Origin: Azoarcus sp.
GTDB lineage: Bacteria; Pseudomonadota; Gammaproteobacteria; Burkholderiales; Rhodocyclaceae
Reading direction: 5' to 3'
DNA length: 44,089 bases
Assembly (NCBI GenBank): GCA_030656215.1
Contig: JAUSOD010000065.1
Coordinates: 1-44,089, forward strand
Position 1 is the first letter of the stretch; every line of letters starts with the position of its first letter. A program made the position numbers and the translations under genes. Shown here piece by piece: positions 20,652 to 29,085 of the stretch. The notes below the pieces were generated by a model. That model made no database searches and was not told where the DNA came from. It saw only the letters and a list, made by a program, of their open reading frames with translations.

Positions 20652-21701
20652 ATGGAAGAGAAAATTGCATCCGTGGTATCGGCGGAGGGCGCATCCGCGT
20701 GGCTCGCGCACATCGCCGACATGCTCGGCGCCGAGGCCAGCGGCATGCTCACGCTGCACCCGGACGGCACCCAGTCGCTGATCGCAAATGGCCACGCCGA
20801 TAGTGCAATAGCCGCCTACCGCGACCACTTCTGCCGCCTCGACCCGCTCGCGGGTCTGCTCGCCACCCGCCCCGCCGGCCGCGCCCTGATCCTCGACACC
20901 ACCACCCACCCTGCGTACGTGGCCCAGCGCGAACTCAGCGAGGACTACCTCCATCCCCACGGCATCGACCACGTCGCCGCAGCCCAGTGGCGTCAACCGG
21001 ACGGCACCCTGCACCTGATCGGCGTCCAGCGCTTCCGCGGCGCAGCACCCTTCACCGTGGACCAGGCCCGGGAGCTCGACAGCCTCATCCACCACTGGCG
21101 CATCGGCAACGCCCTGCCGCACCCGGCAGGGTTTGAAGACGCACACACCACCTCGCGCCGCAACTGCGACATCGCCGCGCAATTACACATGCCCCTAGTC
21201 GTGGTCGATGCCCACCTGTCCATCGTGTGGTGCAACCTGGCCGCGCTCGAAGAGAACGGCGATATCTGGACCGGACTGCGCAAACGCGGGGCGAAGAGCA
21301 AGAGTGAGGAAGCCCTACTGCGGCGCCTGCGCGAACTGGTGACCGCCAGCCTGCGCACCCGGACCGATACCGAGGCCCTGATCGAGACAACCGGCGGAGC
21401 ATGGTTTGCGCTGGTGTCACCGCTGGTGGGCAAACCCGGGCTGAGCCTGTTGCGGCTGACGGCGATGAATGGATTGGCGCGCGGGATTCGTGGGCGATTG
21501 CAGCGCGTTTATGGGCTGACGGTGGCCGAGGCTGAATTGGCGGTGTTGCTGGCGAATGGAGATAGCCTGGAGCGGATTGCGGAGTTGCGGGCGGTTACGG
21601 TGGAAACGGTGCGGACGCAATTGAAGACGGTGTTCAGGAAGACCGGCGCGAATCGGCAGGGGCAGTTGGTGGGGTGGGTGGTTAAGTTGGGGCGGGGGTG
21701 A
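20652..21701 (+). CDS. LuxR-type transcription regulator without a receiver domain
   Basis: This 349-residue protein has an N-terminal region of about 280 residues with no receiver Asp pattern. It may be a small-molecule-sensing fold. A C-terminal LuxR helix-turn-helix lies at about 285-349 (YGLTVAEAELAVLLANGDSL, then VETVRTQLKTVFRKTG). This resembles LuxR-family solo regulators. The start is an ATG at 20652, after a weak ribosome binding site. The base composition is normal for the genome, whereas the islet of different composition begins directly afterwards. The palindrome at 20553 may be its own operator. Targets are unknown. Confidence 0.85.
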   Translation: MEEKIASVVSAEGASAWLAHIADMLGAEASGMLTLHPDGTQSLIANGHADSAIAAYRDHFCRLDPLAGLLATRPAGRALILDTTTHPAYVAQRELSEDYLHPHGIDHVAAAQWRQPDGTLHLIGVQRFRGAAPFTVDQARELDSLIHHWRIGNALPHPAGFEDAHTTSRRNCDIAAQLHMPLVVVDAHLSIVWCNLAALEENGDIWTGLRKRGAKSKSEEALLRRLRELVTASLRTRTDTEALIETTGGAWFALVSPLVGKPGLSLLRLTAMNGLARGIRGRLQRVYGLTVAEAELAVLLANGDSLERIAELRAVTVETVRTQLKTVFRKTGANRQGQLVGWVVKLGRG

Positions 21702-21975
21702 CGGATGCGTGCGGGTGGGATACCTCAGATGGGTGATGCTTTGCAGTTGGTTACGTTTGTAATATTCGCGATAAGGGAGGGCGGTTATGTGCTCAATGAG
21801 GTGTGGTCATTTGGCTCAATGCCAGGTTTGGCGATAGGTGAATGTCGCGTTCGAGCACGGACAGCGAGTCGTTGGTGTTGCAAAGTTGAGGCCGGACAGA
21901 GATCTAGAACTCAATATTTTACAACTCACTATATAAATTCTAGTTTTGCAATCGCAGTTATTTTGGGAGGCTCCA

Positions 21976-23112
21976 GTGATTTACAATGGGCTATCAACCA
22001 CACACATCTACAGAGCTTGCATCCTTGTCTTGATCTTGTCCGTTCCCGTGACCGCGACTGCAGCCGACAACGTCAACCCGAATCAAGCCGCCATCGATGA
22101 AATTAATCACGAGAAAGCGCTGATCGAAGCACAAGACGCACTCCTCAAAGCGCAGGCTTCATTAATAAAGGACAAGTTCCCTGCGTTTCCAGAGGGATTT
22201 GGCAAGGCTGGGGAACTAATCATCGAAGGTGCGGAACGTGATAAATTCCATGTGACCGCTAGGTCAGCCGAATCCTTCACATCCGCCGCCAAACATATTG
22301 CTGAGGTGGTAAAGGCTGAGGTGGTAAAGGCTGAGGCGGAAAAGGAAGACCGCAAGCGGCTGGTTCTGATCACCGACGCCGATCGGGCATCTATCCCGAT
22401 CTACTGGGCTGAGCAATCTGCGCTAGATGGACTAGATACTGCGGTTAATGAACTCCTCGGTCCTCTTCCGGCGGCGTCAACAAAGGAGGGACCGCAATAT
22501 CTTCTTGGCATTGGAACTCTGCTTGCGCAGGTTGCGCAATTTGGTCAGCTGGTGCGAACTGATCGCAATTTGGCATTCGCGGATTCGCTTCTCCCCGATG
22601 AATTGCTTAATGACTTGGTGGCGATAGAACTGCCGCAGATGTTGCTATACCCGGCCGGCGCCCTAGATGGTTTGATCGCTGGTGGAGCGACGTCACCTTT
22701 CGGAACGAAGCTTGACTCCGTCTTGAAGCGGCGCGCGTCTCTTGAACTTAAAGCCGTTGACGGCAACTCCAAGGAGAGGGCTTCGGCATTGATCTCCGAT
22801 CTCGATACACTCGAAAGTCGCCTTTCTGCACCTGATGCCAATACGAAGATGCCTGTACTGCTTTCGGTCCTGCGAGGCGAACTTGTCGATCAGTACTTAT
22901 CGGCAGCCGACGGGAGGACACTTACGCTCAAAGTTATAGCGAAAGGCGGCGCCTCCCTTAAGACAACGTCTATATGGCGAAGTGATCGGCTCTATGCCTC
23001 TGGCGGCGTGGTAGCCACGTACCGTTTGACGAATGCAGCCCCCGGCGGCAGCGTCGCCAAGGCCGGGGTCGTTGTGTCGGAAACGGCGTTCAAACGCATT
23101 CCGCTTGATTGA
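21976..23112 (+). CDS. Exported protein of unknown function in the polyphenol oxidase islet
   Basis: A 378-residue protein. The GTG at 21976 follows GGGAGG by 5 bases and directly precedes a signal peptide (about 1-30, ending ATAADN), so it is preferred to the in-frame TTG at 21946. An Ala/Lys/Glu-rich coiled-coil-like region covers about 35-110, followed by a mixed region without recognisable motifs. The codons are visibly lower in GC than in the flanking genes. It is 63 bases upstream of the polyphenol oxidase gene and on the same strand. I do not recognise the family. A helper or scaffold for the oxidase is possible but unproven. Confidence 0.7.
   Translation: MIYNGLSTTHIYRACILVLILSVPVTATAADNVNPNQAAIDEINHEKALIEAQDALLKAQASLIKDKFPAFPEGFGKAGELIIEGAERDKFHVTARSAESFTSAAKHIAEVVKAEVVKAEAEKEDRKRLVLITDADRASIPIYWAEQSALDGLDTAVNELLGPLPAASTKEGPQYLLGIGTLLAQVAQFGQLVRTDRNLAFADSLLPDELLNDLVAIELPQMLLYPAGALDGLIAGGATSPFGTKLDSVLKRRASLELKAVDGNSKERASALISDLDTLESRLSAPDANTKMPVLLSVLRGELVDQYLSAADGRTLTLKVIAKGGASLKTTSIWRSDRLYASGGVVATYRLTNAAPGGSVAKAGVVVSETAFKRIPLD
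22300..22344 (+). repeat. Tandem 15-base repeat within the exported protein gene
   Basis: GCTGAGGTGGTAAAG occurs at 22300-22314 and again at 22315-22329. A degenerate third copy follows at 22330-22344. It encodes AEVVK repeats in the coiled-coil region, so copy changes would keep the reading frame. Confidence 0.8.
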
Positions 23113-23175
23113 AACGCGAAGTGGCGGGCGCGTGCCGTCACAAAGTCATTACTGCTCTTAACATTTGGGTTCAGT

Positions 23176-24507
23176 ATGCTTGAGAATTCATATAGTCCCG
23201 AGCGTAGAAAACTCTTAACTAGCGGAATAGCATTCGGTGTTGGCGCAGCAGTCGGTACGCTGTTTTCAACGGCCTCGGTGTCTCAGCCAAGCATCCCGAC
23301 ACGCGAGTCGATCGAACGGATCGATGCTATAAAGTTGTCCAAGATCGAGGCTGCGATCCAAGAAATGATGGACCGTTCGGATAAAGATAAAAAAGACCCA
23401 AGAGGTTGGCTCGCAAACGCTGAGCCTCACAACGCTTTCTGTGCCGCAACTGATTCAAGAGGCTTCAGCCAGATTCATTTTTGTTATTGGTTTCTTCCTT
23501 GGCACCGGGCCTATTTAGCTATTACCGAACGAAAAATTCGGGAGATCGCTGGCGATGCAAGTTTGGCATTCCCCTACTGGAATTGGTCAATAGATCGAAG
23601 AATACCTACGCGCTTTTCGACAATGGGTAGTTCACTTTCTAAAGCCGTCCGATTCACGCCCGACAGAGAACTGGAATCTGGCGAGGTCGACTATATCGAC
23701 TCCGATTCGGTTCTTCGTAAGCTTGGAGTAGCAGCACTCGCCGCGAGGAAATTTGTTGCAACGCCGTTCACAGACCGTATCGCACTGGCGCGAGAGCTAC
23801 GGGGTAGCTTTGGTGGACTTGCACGTCCAAATGCCCTCGAGCGATATGGTAATAGCCGAATCGAAGGTACTCCGCACGGCCCAGTGCATGTTTACGTCGG
23901 CGGAGTTGACGATGTAACTGGCCGTTTTGGCGATATGACCGATTTCGCCACGGCTGGACGCGATCCAATATTTTTTTCACACCATGGAAATATTGATAGG
24001 CTTTGGGAAAATTGGCGATCCAATCCGAGTCAAAGGGCTGCAGAACCCAACGATAGAGACTTTCTGGAGCACAAGTTTGTATTTCCATGGCTTGACGGTT
24101 CATCGATAGAAGTCGCCTGCTCGGAAACCCTAGATACTACAAAGCTTGGATATACATATGATTCACTTGAGGTAGTTGGTGCCACAGGAGGGGGCTCATT
24201 AGTCAAAGAAGGCGTTATTGAAAGGAAGAGGCTCCCTGCCGTTGTCGATTCAATAGTGAACGTGCCTGCGACACCGGAGGCATTCGCGAAAACATCGCGC
24301 TACGTACTGATAATCTCAGGCGTGGAGTCACCAGGCCGTCCGATGTCGGCAGGCGTCTACGTTGCCCCCCGGGGGCAGATGATTCGCAAAGTATTTTGGT
24401 TGGCAGTATTTCGGTTATGCGCAGTGGCGCTGTCTATGCATTCCCGAGCGATGTATTGTATTTTGACGTTACGGCGGCAGTTTCAGCACTTGGAACGCAA
24501 CATTTAG
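23176..24507 (+). CDS. Tyrosinase / polyphenol oxidase-like copper enzyme, C-terminus frameshifted
   Basis: A type-3 copper oxidase that would hydroxylate or oxidise phenols outside the cytoplasm. A Tat-like signal ERRKLLTSGIAFGVG lies at about 9-23. CuA ligands His85, His101 and His110 fit the spacing H-x3-C...H-x8-H of plant-type catechol oxidases, with Cys89 in the position that forms a thioether to the middle His. CuB has His234 and His238 (TPHGPVHVYVGG) and His269/His270 (FFSHHGNIDRLW). A C-terminal domain like that of plant enzymes begins near residue 325 (LGYTYDSL). After VYVAPR the frame reads unrelated sequence to the stop at 24507. The true C-terminus continues in another frame (see the next entry). 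The composition is AT-richer than in neighbouring regions. Confidence 0.85.
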   Translation: MLENSYSPERRKLLTSGIAFGVGAAVGTLFSTASVSQPSIPTRESIERIDAIKLSKIEAAIQEMMDRSDKDKKDPRGWLANAEPHNAFCAATDSRGFSQIHFCYWFLPWHRAYLAITERKIREIAGDASLAFPYWNWSIDRRIPTRFSTMGSSLSKAVRFTPDRELESGEVDYIDSDSVLRKLGVAALAARKFVATPFTDRIALARELRGSFGGLARPNALERYGNSRIEGTPHGPVHVYVGGVDDVTGRFGDMTDFATAGRDPIFFSHHGNIDRLWENWRSNPSQRAAEPNDRDFLEHKFVFPWLDGSSIEVACSETLDTTKLGYTYDSLEVVGATGGGSLVKEGVIERKRLPAVVDSIVNVPATPEAFAKTSRYVLIISGVESPGRPMSAGVYVAPRGQMIRKVFWLAVFRLCAVALSMHSRAMYCILTLRRQFQHLERNI

Positions 24508-24599
24508 CTGTACGTGTGGTGCCAAATCAGATCGGCGGTGAAGCACGGAGCGCATACAGTCCCCTTAGATACCAGGCGATTAGCATAGTGCGGGAGTAG
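24363..24599 (+). pseudogene. Displaced C-terminal end of the polyphenol oxidase
   Basis: The -1 frame gives APPGADDSQSILVGSISV followed by a beta-rich segment (AVYAFPSDVLYFDVTAAV) and ends at TAG 24597-24599. This reads as a natural continuation of the beta-barrel lid domain that breaks off after VYVAP in the main frame. The switch falls in the run CCCCCCGGGGG at 24366-24376. Seven C residues instead of six would restore one frame of about 474 residues. Either a one-base deletion has damaged the gene or the run was misread. Confidence 0.75.
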
Positions 24600-24676
24600 G
24601 TGGTTTGTGGGTTTGATCGACATTCGACGTTTCTTGCCATTCTGGCGTAGATGCACATTTAAAGGCTTGGCTCGAT

Positions 24677-26014
24677 ATGAAAATCACTCAAGGGAGAGTT
24701 TGCCACAGTGGGGCAGCACTTGGACTGAGCAGCCTACTGGCTCTTACGTTAGTTGCCCCTGCTGCGCACTCTCAGGATTTCGGTGTTATCCTGCGCAACG
24801 GCATGGTAAATGCAAATGCGGTGGTGCGGGCTGCCGCGGACGAAGTTAGGAGACGGAACGAGCCTTCTCCGCCTGCTCTACCAGGGCAGCCACTCCCCGC
24901 TTCTGACGGTGATTCGGCCACCCAGGCGACAACAGTAGCTCCCGCTGCGTTAGCACTGACACTCGAGCGCCAGTCCCCAGAGCAACGACAGGCGCTTCTC
25001 GCAGCGATTGATCGCGAAGTCACACAATTGCAGCTTGAGTTGGCAAAGCGTAATGCAATCTTAGAAAAATCGGCCGCCATCCATCTAGAAATTTCCGGCA
25101 TTAATGACGCAATTACCGCAAAGCAGCAAGCACGCGAGTTTGCTGCAGGAGAAATTGGGAACGTCAGCTTGGCTGCTGCAGAGTCGTTTGCAGCACTATT
25201 AAATCCATACTTTCTCATGTGCAAGGATGAACTGTGGGCGCCGAAGGATCCCATCAGGTGGATTGACAAGCTTTCAAATAGAAAACAGCAGCTTATTAGA
25301 TTTGGCCGAAGTGTTGGATTATTGACTTCAAATGATCGCCCGGCGGGCACTGGGTTTGTTGTCGGTCCAAACCACATTATAACCAACATGCATGTCATCA
25401 AAAGTATAGCGTCTTTTGATCCGGGGACGGAGGTGTGGACGATACGCCCTGGCTCTAAGATTACATTCGATCTCGAATATCCGCTTGGAGAGGATGCTCA
25501 TTGTGACGAACCGAACAAATCGAGATCTTATTTTCTGAATGCTGTCTTTGCTGTGCCAAAGGGCACTGACGATGATCTCGCCATTATATTGACATCCACA
25601 GATCCGCTATTTCCGCAGCCGCTAACGATGACCGAGAAGCCGGTTGCGAATTATGAGGGAAACATGGTTGTTGCAGTAATCGGTTATCCGGGCCCACCGG
25701 CCGATATGACTGTTGCTGAACAAATGGAGTTCTTCAGGACTCCAGATAAGATTTCGCCTCAATTTCCCTACAAGCGGCTTTCTAGTGGATTCACCGGCCC
25801 TGAGAAGGTCGGGAGCGATGGCTTTTTTATTCATAGGGCCAATACTTCAGGTGGTAACTCAGGTAGTCCGCTTTTCGACTTGGAGGATGGTTCAGTGGTT
25901 GGGATACATGTCGAAGGCTTCAATCGCCGCCAGGAGACTCTCGGATATAATCGCGCGTTGACCGCAAACAGGATAATAAAATTATTAAATGACTCCGGAT
26001 TGGCAGGAAGGTAA
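24677..26014 (+). CDS. Exported trypsin-like serine protease
   Basis: A 445-residue protein with a signal peptide (about 1-32, ending AHS|QD). A Pro/Ala linker is followed by a long helical, probably coiled-coil segment (about 98-165). A chymotrypsin-fold protease domain spans about 205-440. The catalytic triad is His239 in IITNMHVIKS, Asp300 in TDDDLAIIL and Ser395 in TSGGNSGSPLF. No PDZ domain is present, unlike DegP. It follows the polyphenol oxidase on the same strand in the low-GC islet. Processing of the oxidase or of the first exported protein is an attractive inference, since many polyphenol oxidases are activated by removal of the C-terminal lid. Confidence 0.85.
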   Translation: MKITQGRVCHSGAALGLSSLLALTLVAPAAHSQDFGVILRNGMVNANAVVRAAADEVRRRNEPSPPALPGQPLPASDGDSATQATTVAPAALALTLERQSPEQRQALLAAIDREVTQLQLELAKRNAILEKSAAIHLEISGINDAITAKQQAREFAAGEIGNVSLAAAESFAALLNPYFLMCKDELWAPKDPIRWIDKLSNRKQQLIRFGRSVGLLTSNDRPAGTGFVVGPNHIITNMHVIKSIASFDPGTEVWTIRPGSKITFDLEYPLGEDAHCDEPNKSRSYFLNAVFAVPKGTDDDLAIILTSTDPLFPQPLTMTEKPVANYEGNMVVAVIGYPGPPADMTVAEQMEFFRTPDKISPQFPYKRLSSGFTGPEKVGSDGFFIHRANTSGGNSGSPLFDLEDGSVVGIHVEGFNRRQETLGYNRALTANRIIKLLNDSGLAGR

Positions 26015-26019
26015 ATCGC

Positions 26020-26198
26020 CCTGCATTGACACCGTTCGCCCCCGCGCGGCGAGCCCATTTCAGTACCGTAGCCACATGCACGCCAACCACTTCGGCAATA
26101 TGCACCCACCCGTAACCCTGCTGGCGAAGGACAAACGCTTGCCGGCGAATGTGTTCGAGCGCTTCCCGTAGGAGCTTTCGGGCATCGATCTTTTCCAT
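26020..26198 (-). pseudogene. Remnant of an IS630-type transposase (N-terminal part)
   Basis: From an ATG at 26198 the first 57 or so residues (MEKIDARKLLREALEHIRRQ, then VLRQQGYGWVHIAEVVGVHV and TVLKWARR) form the helix-turn-helix start typical of IS630-family transposases. After about 26027 the reading turns into antisense of the protease gene end, so the catalytic DDE part is missing. The element was cut off at or by the protease gene, marking a recombination edge of the islet. Confidence 0.65.
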
Positions 26199-26283
26199 GC
26201 CCCAGTTATATCAAAATCTATTTGATTGCCGGGTTAATAAGTGCGGCTGAGAAGTTCACAGAACACAATGACGAGGACAATCC

Positions 26284-26502
26284 ATGTTTAAGTGGGAAGA
26301 GCTTGAAAAATCCGGTCCGGCTTCGGGTAATGTTGGTCAGTGGTATTACACTCACCGAACCCGTTTGCCTCATGGCTGGCTCGTAAGGCAGATCATTCTG
26401 CAACGCGAAGTTGCTCAGCCCGCGGGGGGAGCTGCGGATATGGAGCTAGCGGTAGCCACTAGCATAGCGTTTGTGCCGCTGGGGTCAGGGGTATGGGCGT
26501 AA
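26284..26502 (+). CDS. Small hypothetical protein
   Basis: A 72-residue ORF beginning MFKWEELEKSG, with the central motif RLPHGWLVRQ and the end SIAFVPLGSGVW. The pattern of a Trp-rich start, PxGWLVR and a late FVP resembles a widespread group of very small bacterial proteins of unknown function, so I consider it real. The preceding GAGGACA is a passable ribosome binding site. It lies between the transposase remnant and 253 bases of non-coding DNA with an imperfect hairpin near 26540. Confidence 0.5.
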   Translation: MFKWEELEKSGPASGNVGQWYYTHRTRLPHGWLVRQIILQREVAQPAGGAADMELAVATSIAFVPLGSGVWA

Positions 26503-26755
26503 GAGCTTTCCGTGACGCCAACCTCTCGGTCAACCGGACCACCTGCCAGCTACGCTTGCAGGTTCCCCCGGTGGCTGGTTACCGCAAACGTTGAGCGGCT
26601 CCTTGTTTAGCTCAGCTACTTCCGCTTTGGGGCGTCATGCAGTTCAGTTTCCCTGATCTATCAGGATGACGCACGTCGCCCCAGTGCAAGGCACTGCACT
26701 AGTTCATGTTCTACGAAATTATCTGGTTGCAAGATCAACAATCAAACTTCGGAGC

Positions 26756-27721
26756 TCACGCCGAGAAGCTTCCGTAGCGGTGAAAGTGGGTAGCCGCCCC
26801 AATCAATGCCTCAGACATTCGCGCATCGAACGGGCTGTGCCCCGCATCGTGTACGAAACGAAGTTGGCTACCCGGCAGCGCACGACTCAGTTTCAGCGCA
26901 TTCTCCGGCCTACACACCAGATCCAGCCTGCCATGCAAAATGGCCGTCGGTATCCCGCCCATTGCCCGGGCGAACGTTAGTGCTGCGTCTTCGCCAATGA
27001 AGCACTCATGCGCGAGGTAGTGCGCCTGCAGACGATACTTGTCGAGCGCGGCCTCGATCGCATCGCCTTCCAGCTTGGGCAACTCGGGTGCCCCGCGCCC
27101 CGGACTCGATAGCGCCGCTTCCCACTGCATCCACCTCTCAACCGCGGTAATCGCCGCGTGGCGGTCCGGAGCACGGACGGTGTTCAGATAATGCTCGGCA
27201 ATGTTAGCCCGCTGCACGTCGCTCAAAGGCGCAACGAGACGCGCCCAGGCCTCGGGGCGCAATGAACCCGCGCCGCGAAAGAACCAGTCAATGTCCGCAT
27301 GCCCGGTCAGAAAAATCCCGCGCAGGATGGCGCCGAGGCAGGCCACCGGGTGCTGCGCGCAGTAGGCAAGCGCCAGGCTCGAGCCCCACGAGCCGCCGAA
27401 TACCAGCCAGCGGTCGATCCCCAGGTGCTGCCGCAGGCGCTCGATGTCGGCGACCAGGTACGCGGTGGTGTTCGCCGCCAGTTCGCCGCGCGGGGTGCTG
27501 CGGCCGCAGCCGCGCTGGTCGAACAGTACGATGAGGAATTGCTCGGGGTCGATGAGCTGGCGGTGGCGGGGGCTGCAGCCGCTGCCGGGGCCGCCGTGCA
27601 GGACGATCAGGGGCATGCCGTGGGGGTTGCCGCATTGCTCGACGTACAGTTGGTGGCCGTCGCCGACGTCCAGCCTGTCTTGTGCGTAGGGCTCGATCGG
27701 CGGGAAAAGCGTGCCCTCCAT
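26756..27721 (-). CDS. pip: Proline iminopeptidase
   Basis: An alpha/beta-hydrolase that removes N-terminal proline from peptides. Counted from the ATG at 27721 it has 321 residues, the usual family length, and begins MEGTLFPPIEPYAQ. The oxyanion motif HGGPGSG, the nucleophile elbow GGSWGSSLALAY (Ser), the catalytic Asp region (HGRLDLVC) and the His in DAGHSPFD are all present. The frame stays open to 27832 and 27898 with a Pro/Ser-rich, non-conserved extension. Neither of these starts has a clear ribosome binding site, so the start is uncertain. It is divergent from pqqA. Confidence 0.92.
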   Translation of the reverse strand: MEGTLFPPIEPYAQDRLDVGDGHQLYVEQCGNPHGMPLIVLHGGPGSGCSPRHRQLIDPEQFLIVLFDQRGCGRSTPRGELAANTTAYLVADIERLRQHLGIDRWLVFGGSWGSSLALAYCAQHPVACLGAILRGIFLTGHADIDWFFRGAGSLRPEAWARLVAPLSDVQRANIAEHYLNTVRAPDRHAAITAVERWMQWEAALSSPGRGAPELPKLEGDAIEAALDKYRLQAHYLAHECFIGEDAALTFARAMGGIPTAILHGRLDLVCRPENALKLSRALPGSQLRFVHDAGHSPFDARMSEALIGAATHFHRYGSFSA

Positions 27722-27912
27722 GCGGCGGGGGGCGGGCGTGGGTGGGGGTGCCTGCAACGAGGGGAGCGTAGCCGACGATGTCGGCGCGGTTTCGCCAGGC
27801 AGCGGGGAGGACGGTTTGCGGATGGGGGGCATGGGCTGATCATAGTCCGGGGAACCGGGGCTGGGCCATGCCGTCAACAAGATTAGCGCGAGTGTCACGC
27901 CGCGGCCGTGAT

Positions 27913-27947
27913 CTCATGAAAATCATGAGTCGATTCCGGTCGGAATC
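27913..27947. promoter_or_regulatory. Two adjacent palindromes upstream of pqqA
   Basis: CTCATGA-AAA-TCATGAG (27913-27929) is followed two bases later by GATTCCG-GT-CGGAATC (27932-27947). Both are perfect 7-bp inverted repeats. They lie about 95-130 bases upstream of the pqqA start, in the divergent space with pip, where operators would be expected. The cognate regulator is unknown. Confidence 0.5.
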
Positions 27948-28041
27948 CTGATGCGCCGGATGCGTAGCCGGAGGCACACTAAGGTCGCGAGTTGTCATGG
28001 CGGCAACCGCGCAGCTTCATCATCCACACAGGAGACAAATC

Positions 28042-28116
28042 ATGAAATGGGAAACCCCAGCAGCCTGCGATTTTCGTTTTGGTTTTGAAATCACGATGTA
28101 CATCGCCAACCGCTAA
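28042..28116 (+). CDS. pqqA: PQQ precursor peptide PqqA
   Basis: A 24-codon ORF starting MKWETPAACDFRFGFEITMY. The conserved Glu16 and Tyr20, in the E-x3-Y arrangement, are the two residues fused by PqqE to build pyrroloquinoline quinone. The peptide ends IANR, like other PqqA peptides. A good ribosome binding site (CAGGAGA) precedes the ATG. It is too short for routine gene callers but is certain from the Glu/Tyr pattern and from pqqB following directly. Confidence 0.97.
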   Translation: MKWETPAACDFRFGFEITMYIANR

Positions 28117-28125
28117 GGTGTTGGG

Positions 28126-28155
28126 GCGAGGCGGTGCACATATTGGCCGCCTCGC
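28126..28155 (+). promoter_or_regulatory. Hairpin between pqqA and pqqB
   Basis: GCGAGGCGG (28126-28134) pairs perfectly with CCGCCTCGC (28147-28155), leaving a 12-base loop. No T-run follows. It starts 9 bases after the pqqA stop. I infer partial termination or protection of the 3' end of the short message, so that much more PqqA peptide is made than enzymes, as suggested for other pqq operons. Confidence 0.7.
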
Positions 28156-28170
28156 TCGTATGGGGGCAAT

Positions 28171-29085
28171 GTGAGAATACGCGTACTCGGTGCCGCAGCA
28201 GGCGGTGGATTTCCGCAGTGGAACTGCAATTGCCCCAACTGCGACGGCTTGCGTAAGGGGACGATTCGCGCGCAGGCGAGGACGCAGTCGTCCATCGTCG
28301 TCTCTGGCGACAACGAACATTGGGTGCTGTTCAACGCGTCTCCCGACGTGCTGCAACAGATCCGCAGTTTCCCCGGATTGCAGCCGGCGCGCGCACTGCG
28401 CGACACCGCGATTGCGGCGATCGTGCTGATCGACGCGCAGATCGACCACACCACCGGGCTCTACATGCTGCGCGAGCATCGGCAGCCGTGGCCTGTTTGG
28501 TGCACGCCGGGCGTGCGCGAAGACCTGTCGGTGGGCAACCCCGTGTTCGGCGTGCTCGGCCACTATGCCGGCATCGACTGGCGCGAGGTGCCGCTGGCCG
28601 GTGCGTTCGCCATCGACGGTTGCCCGGGGCTGGGCTTCGAGGCGCTGGCGCTGATCAGTAATGCGCCGCCGTATTCGCCGCACCGCGACCATCCGCAGCC
28701 GGGCGACAACATCGGCGTCAGCCTGATCGATGCGCGTAGCGGCAAGCGCGTGTTCTACGCGCCCGGCCTGGGCCAGATGGAACCGCATGTGTGGGCCGCG
28801 ATGCAGCAGGCGGACTGCGTGCTGGTCGATGGCACCTTGTGGACCGATGACGAGATGATCCGCCTCGGCGCGTCGGGCAAGACTTCGCGCGCGATGGGGC
28901 ACCTGCCGCAGTCGGGCGCAGGCGGGCTGCTCGAATGGCTCGACCAGCTGCCGGCGACCACGCGCAAGGTGCTGATCCACATCAACAACACCAACCCGAT
29001 ACTCGACGAAGACAGCCCGCAGCGCGCCGAACTGACTGCGCGCGGTATCGAGGTGGCCTTCGACGGCATGGAGATCGCGCTTTGA
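28171..29085 (+). CDS. pqqB: PQQ biosynthesis protein PqqB
   Basis: A 304-residue metallo-beta-lactamase-fold protein that acts as a hydroxylase on the PqqA-derived glutamate-tyrosine intermediate. The GTG start follows a GGGGG run. The start [19 protein letters not shown] with its paired Cys residues, and the INNTNPIL block near the C-terminus, are hallmarks. The metal-region sequence [16 protein letters not shown] is also present. The stop overlaps the pqqC start (TTGA), so translation is coupled. Confidence 0.97.
   Translation: MRIRVLGAAAGGGFPQWNCNCPNCDGLRKGTIRAQARTQSSIVVSGDNEHWVLFNASPDVLQQIRSFPGLQPARALRDTAIAAIVLIDAQIDHTTGLYMLREHRQPWPVWCTPGVREDLSVGNPVFGVLGHYAGIDWREVPLAGAFAIDGCPGLGFEALALISNAPPYSPHRDHPQPGDNIGVSLIDARSGKRVFYAPGLGQMEPHVWAAMQQADCVLVDGTLWTDDEMIRLGASGKTSRAMGHLPQSGAGGLLEWLDQLPATTRKVLIHINNTNPILDEDSPQRAELTARGIEVAFDGMEIAL

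Noticed and set aside
21705-22100. 131-codon ORF overlapping the start of the exported islet protein
   Set aside because: It overlaps the signal peptide region of a better supported gene and has no family resemblance. The GTG at 21976 in the other frame has the good ribosome binding site.
26520-26600. Possible integron attC-like site (GTTGAGC near 26592 with imperfect pairing upstream)
   Set aside because: The right-hand core fits GTTRRRY, but the left partner does not match RYYYAAC and no cassette or integrase is near. It is probably an imperfect hairpin only.
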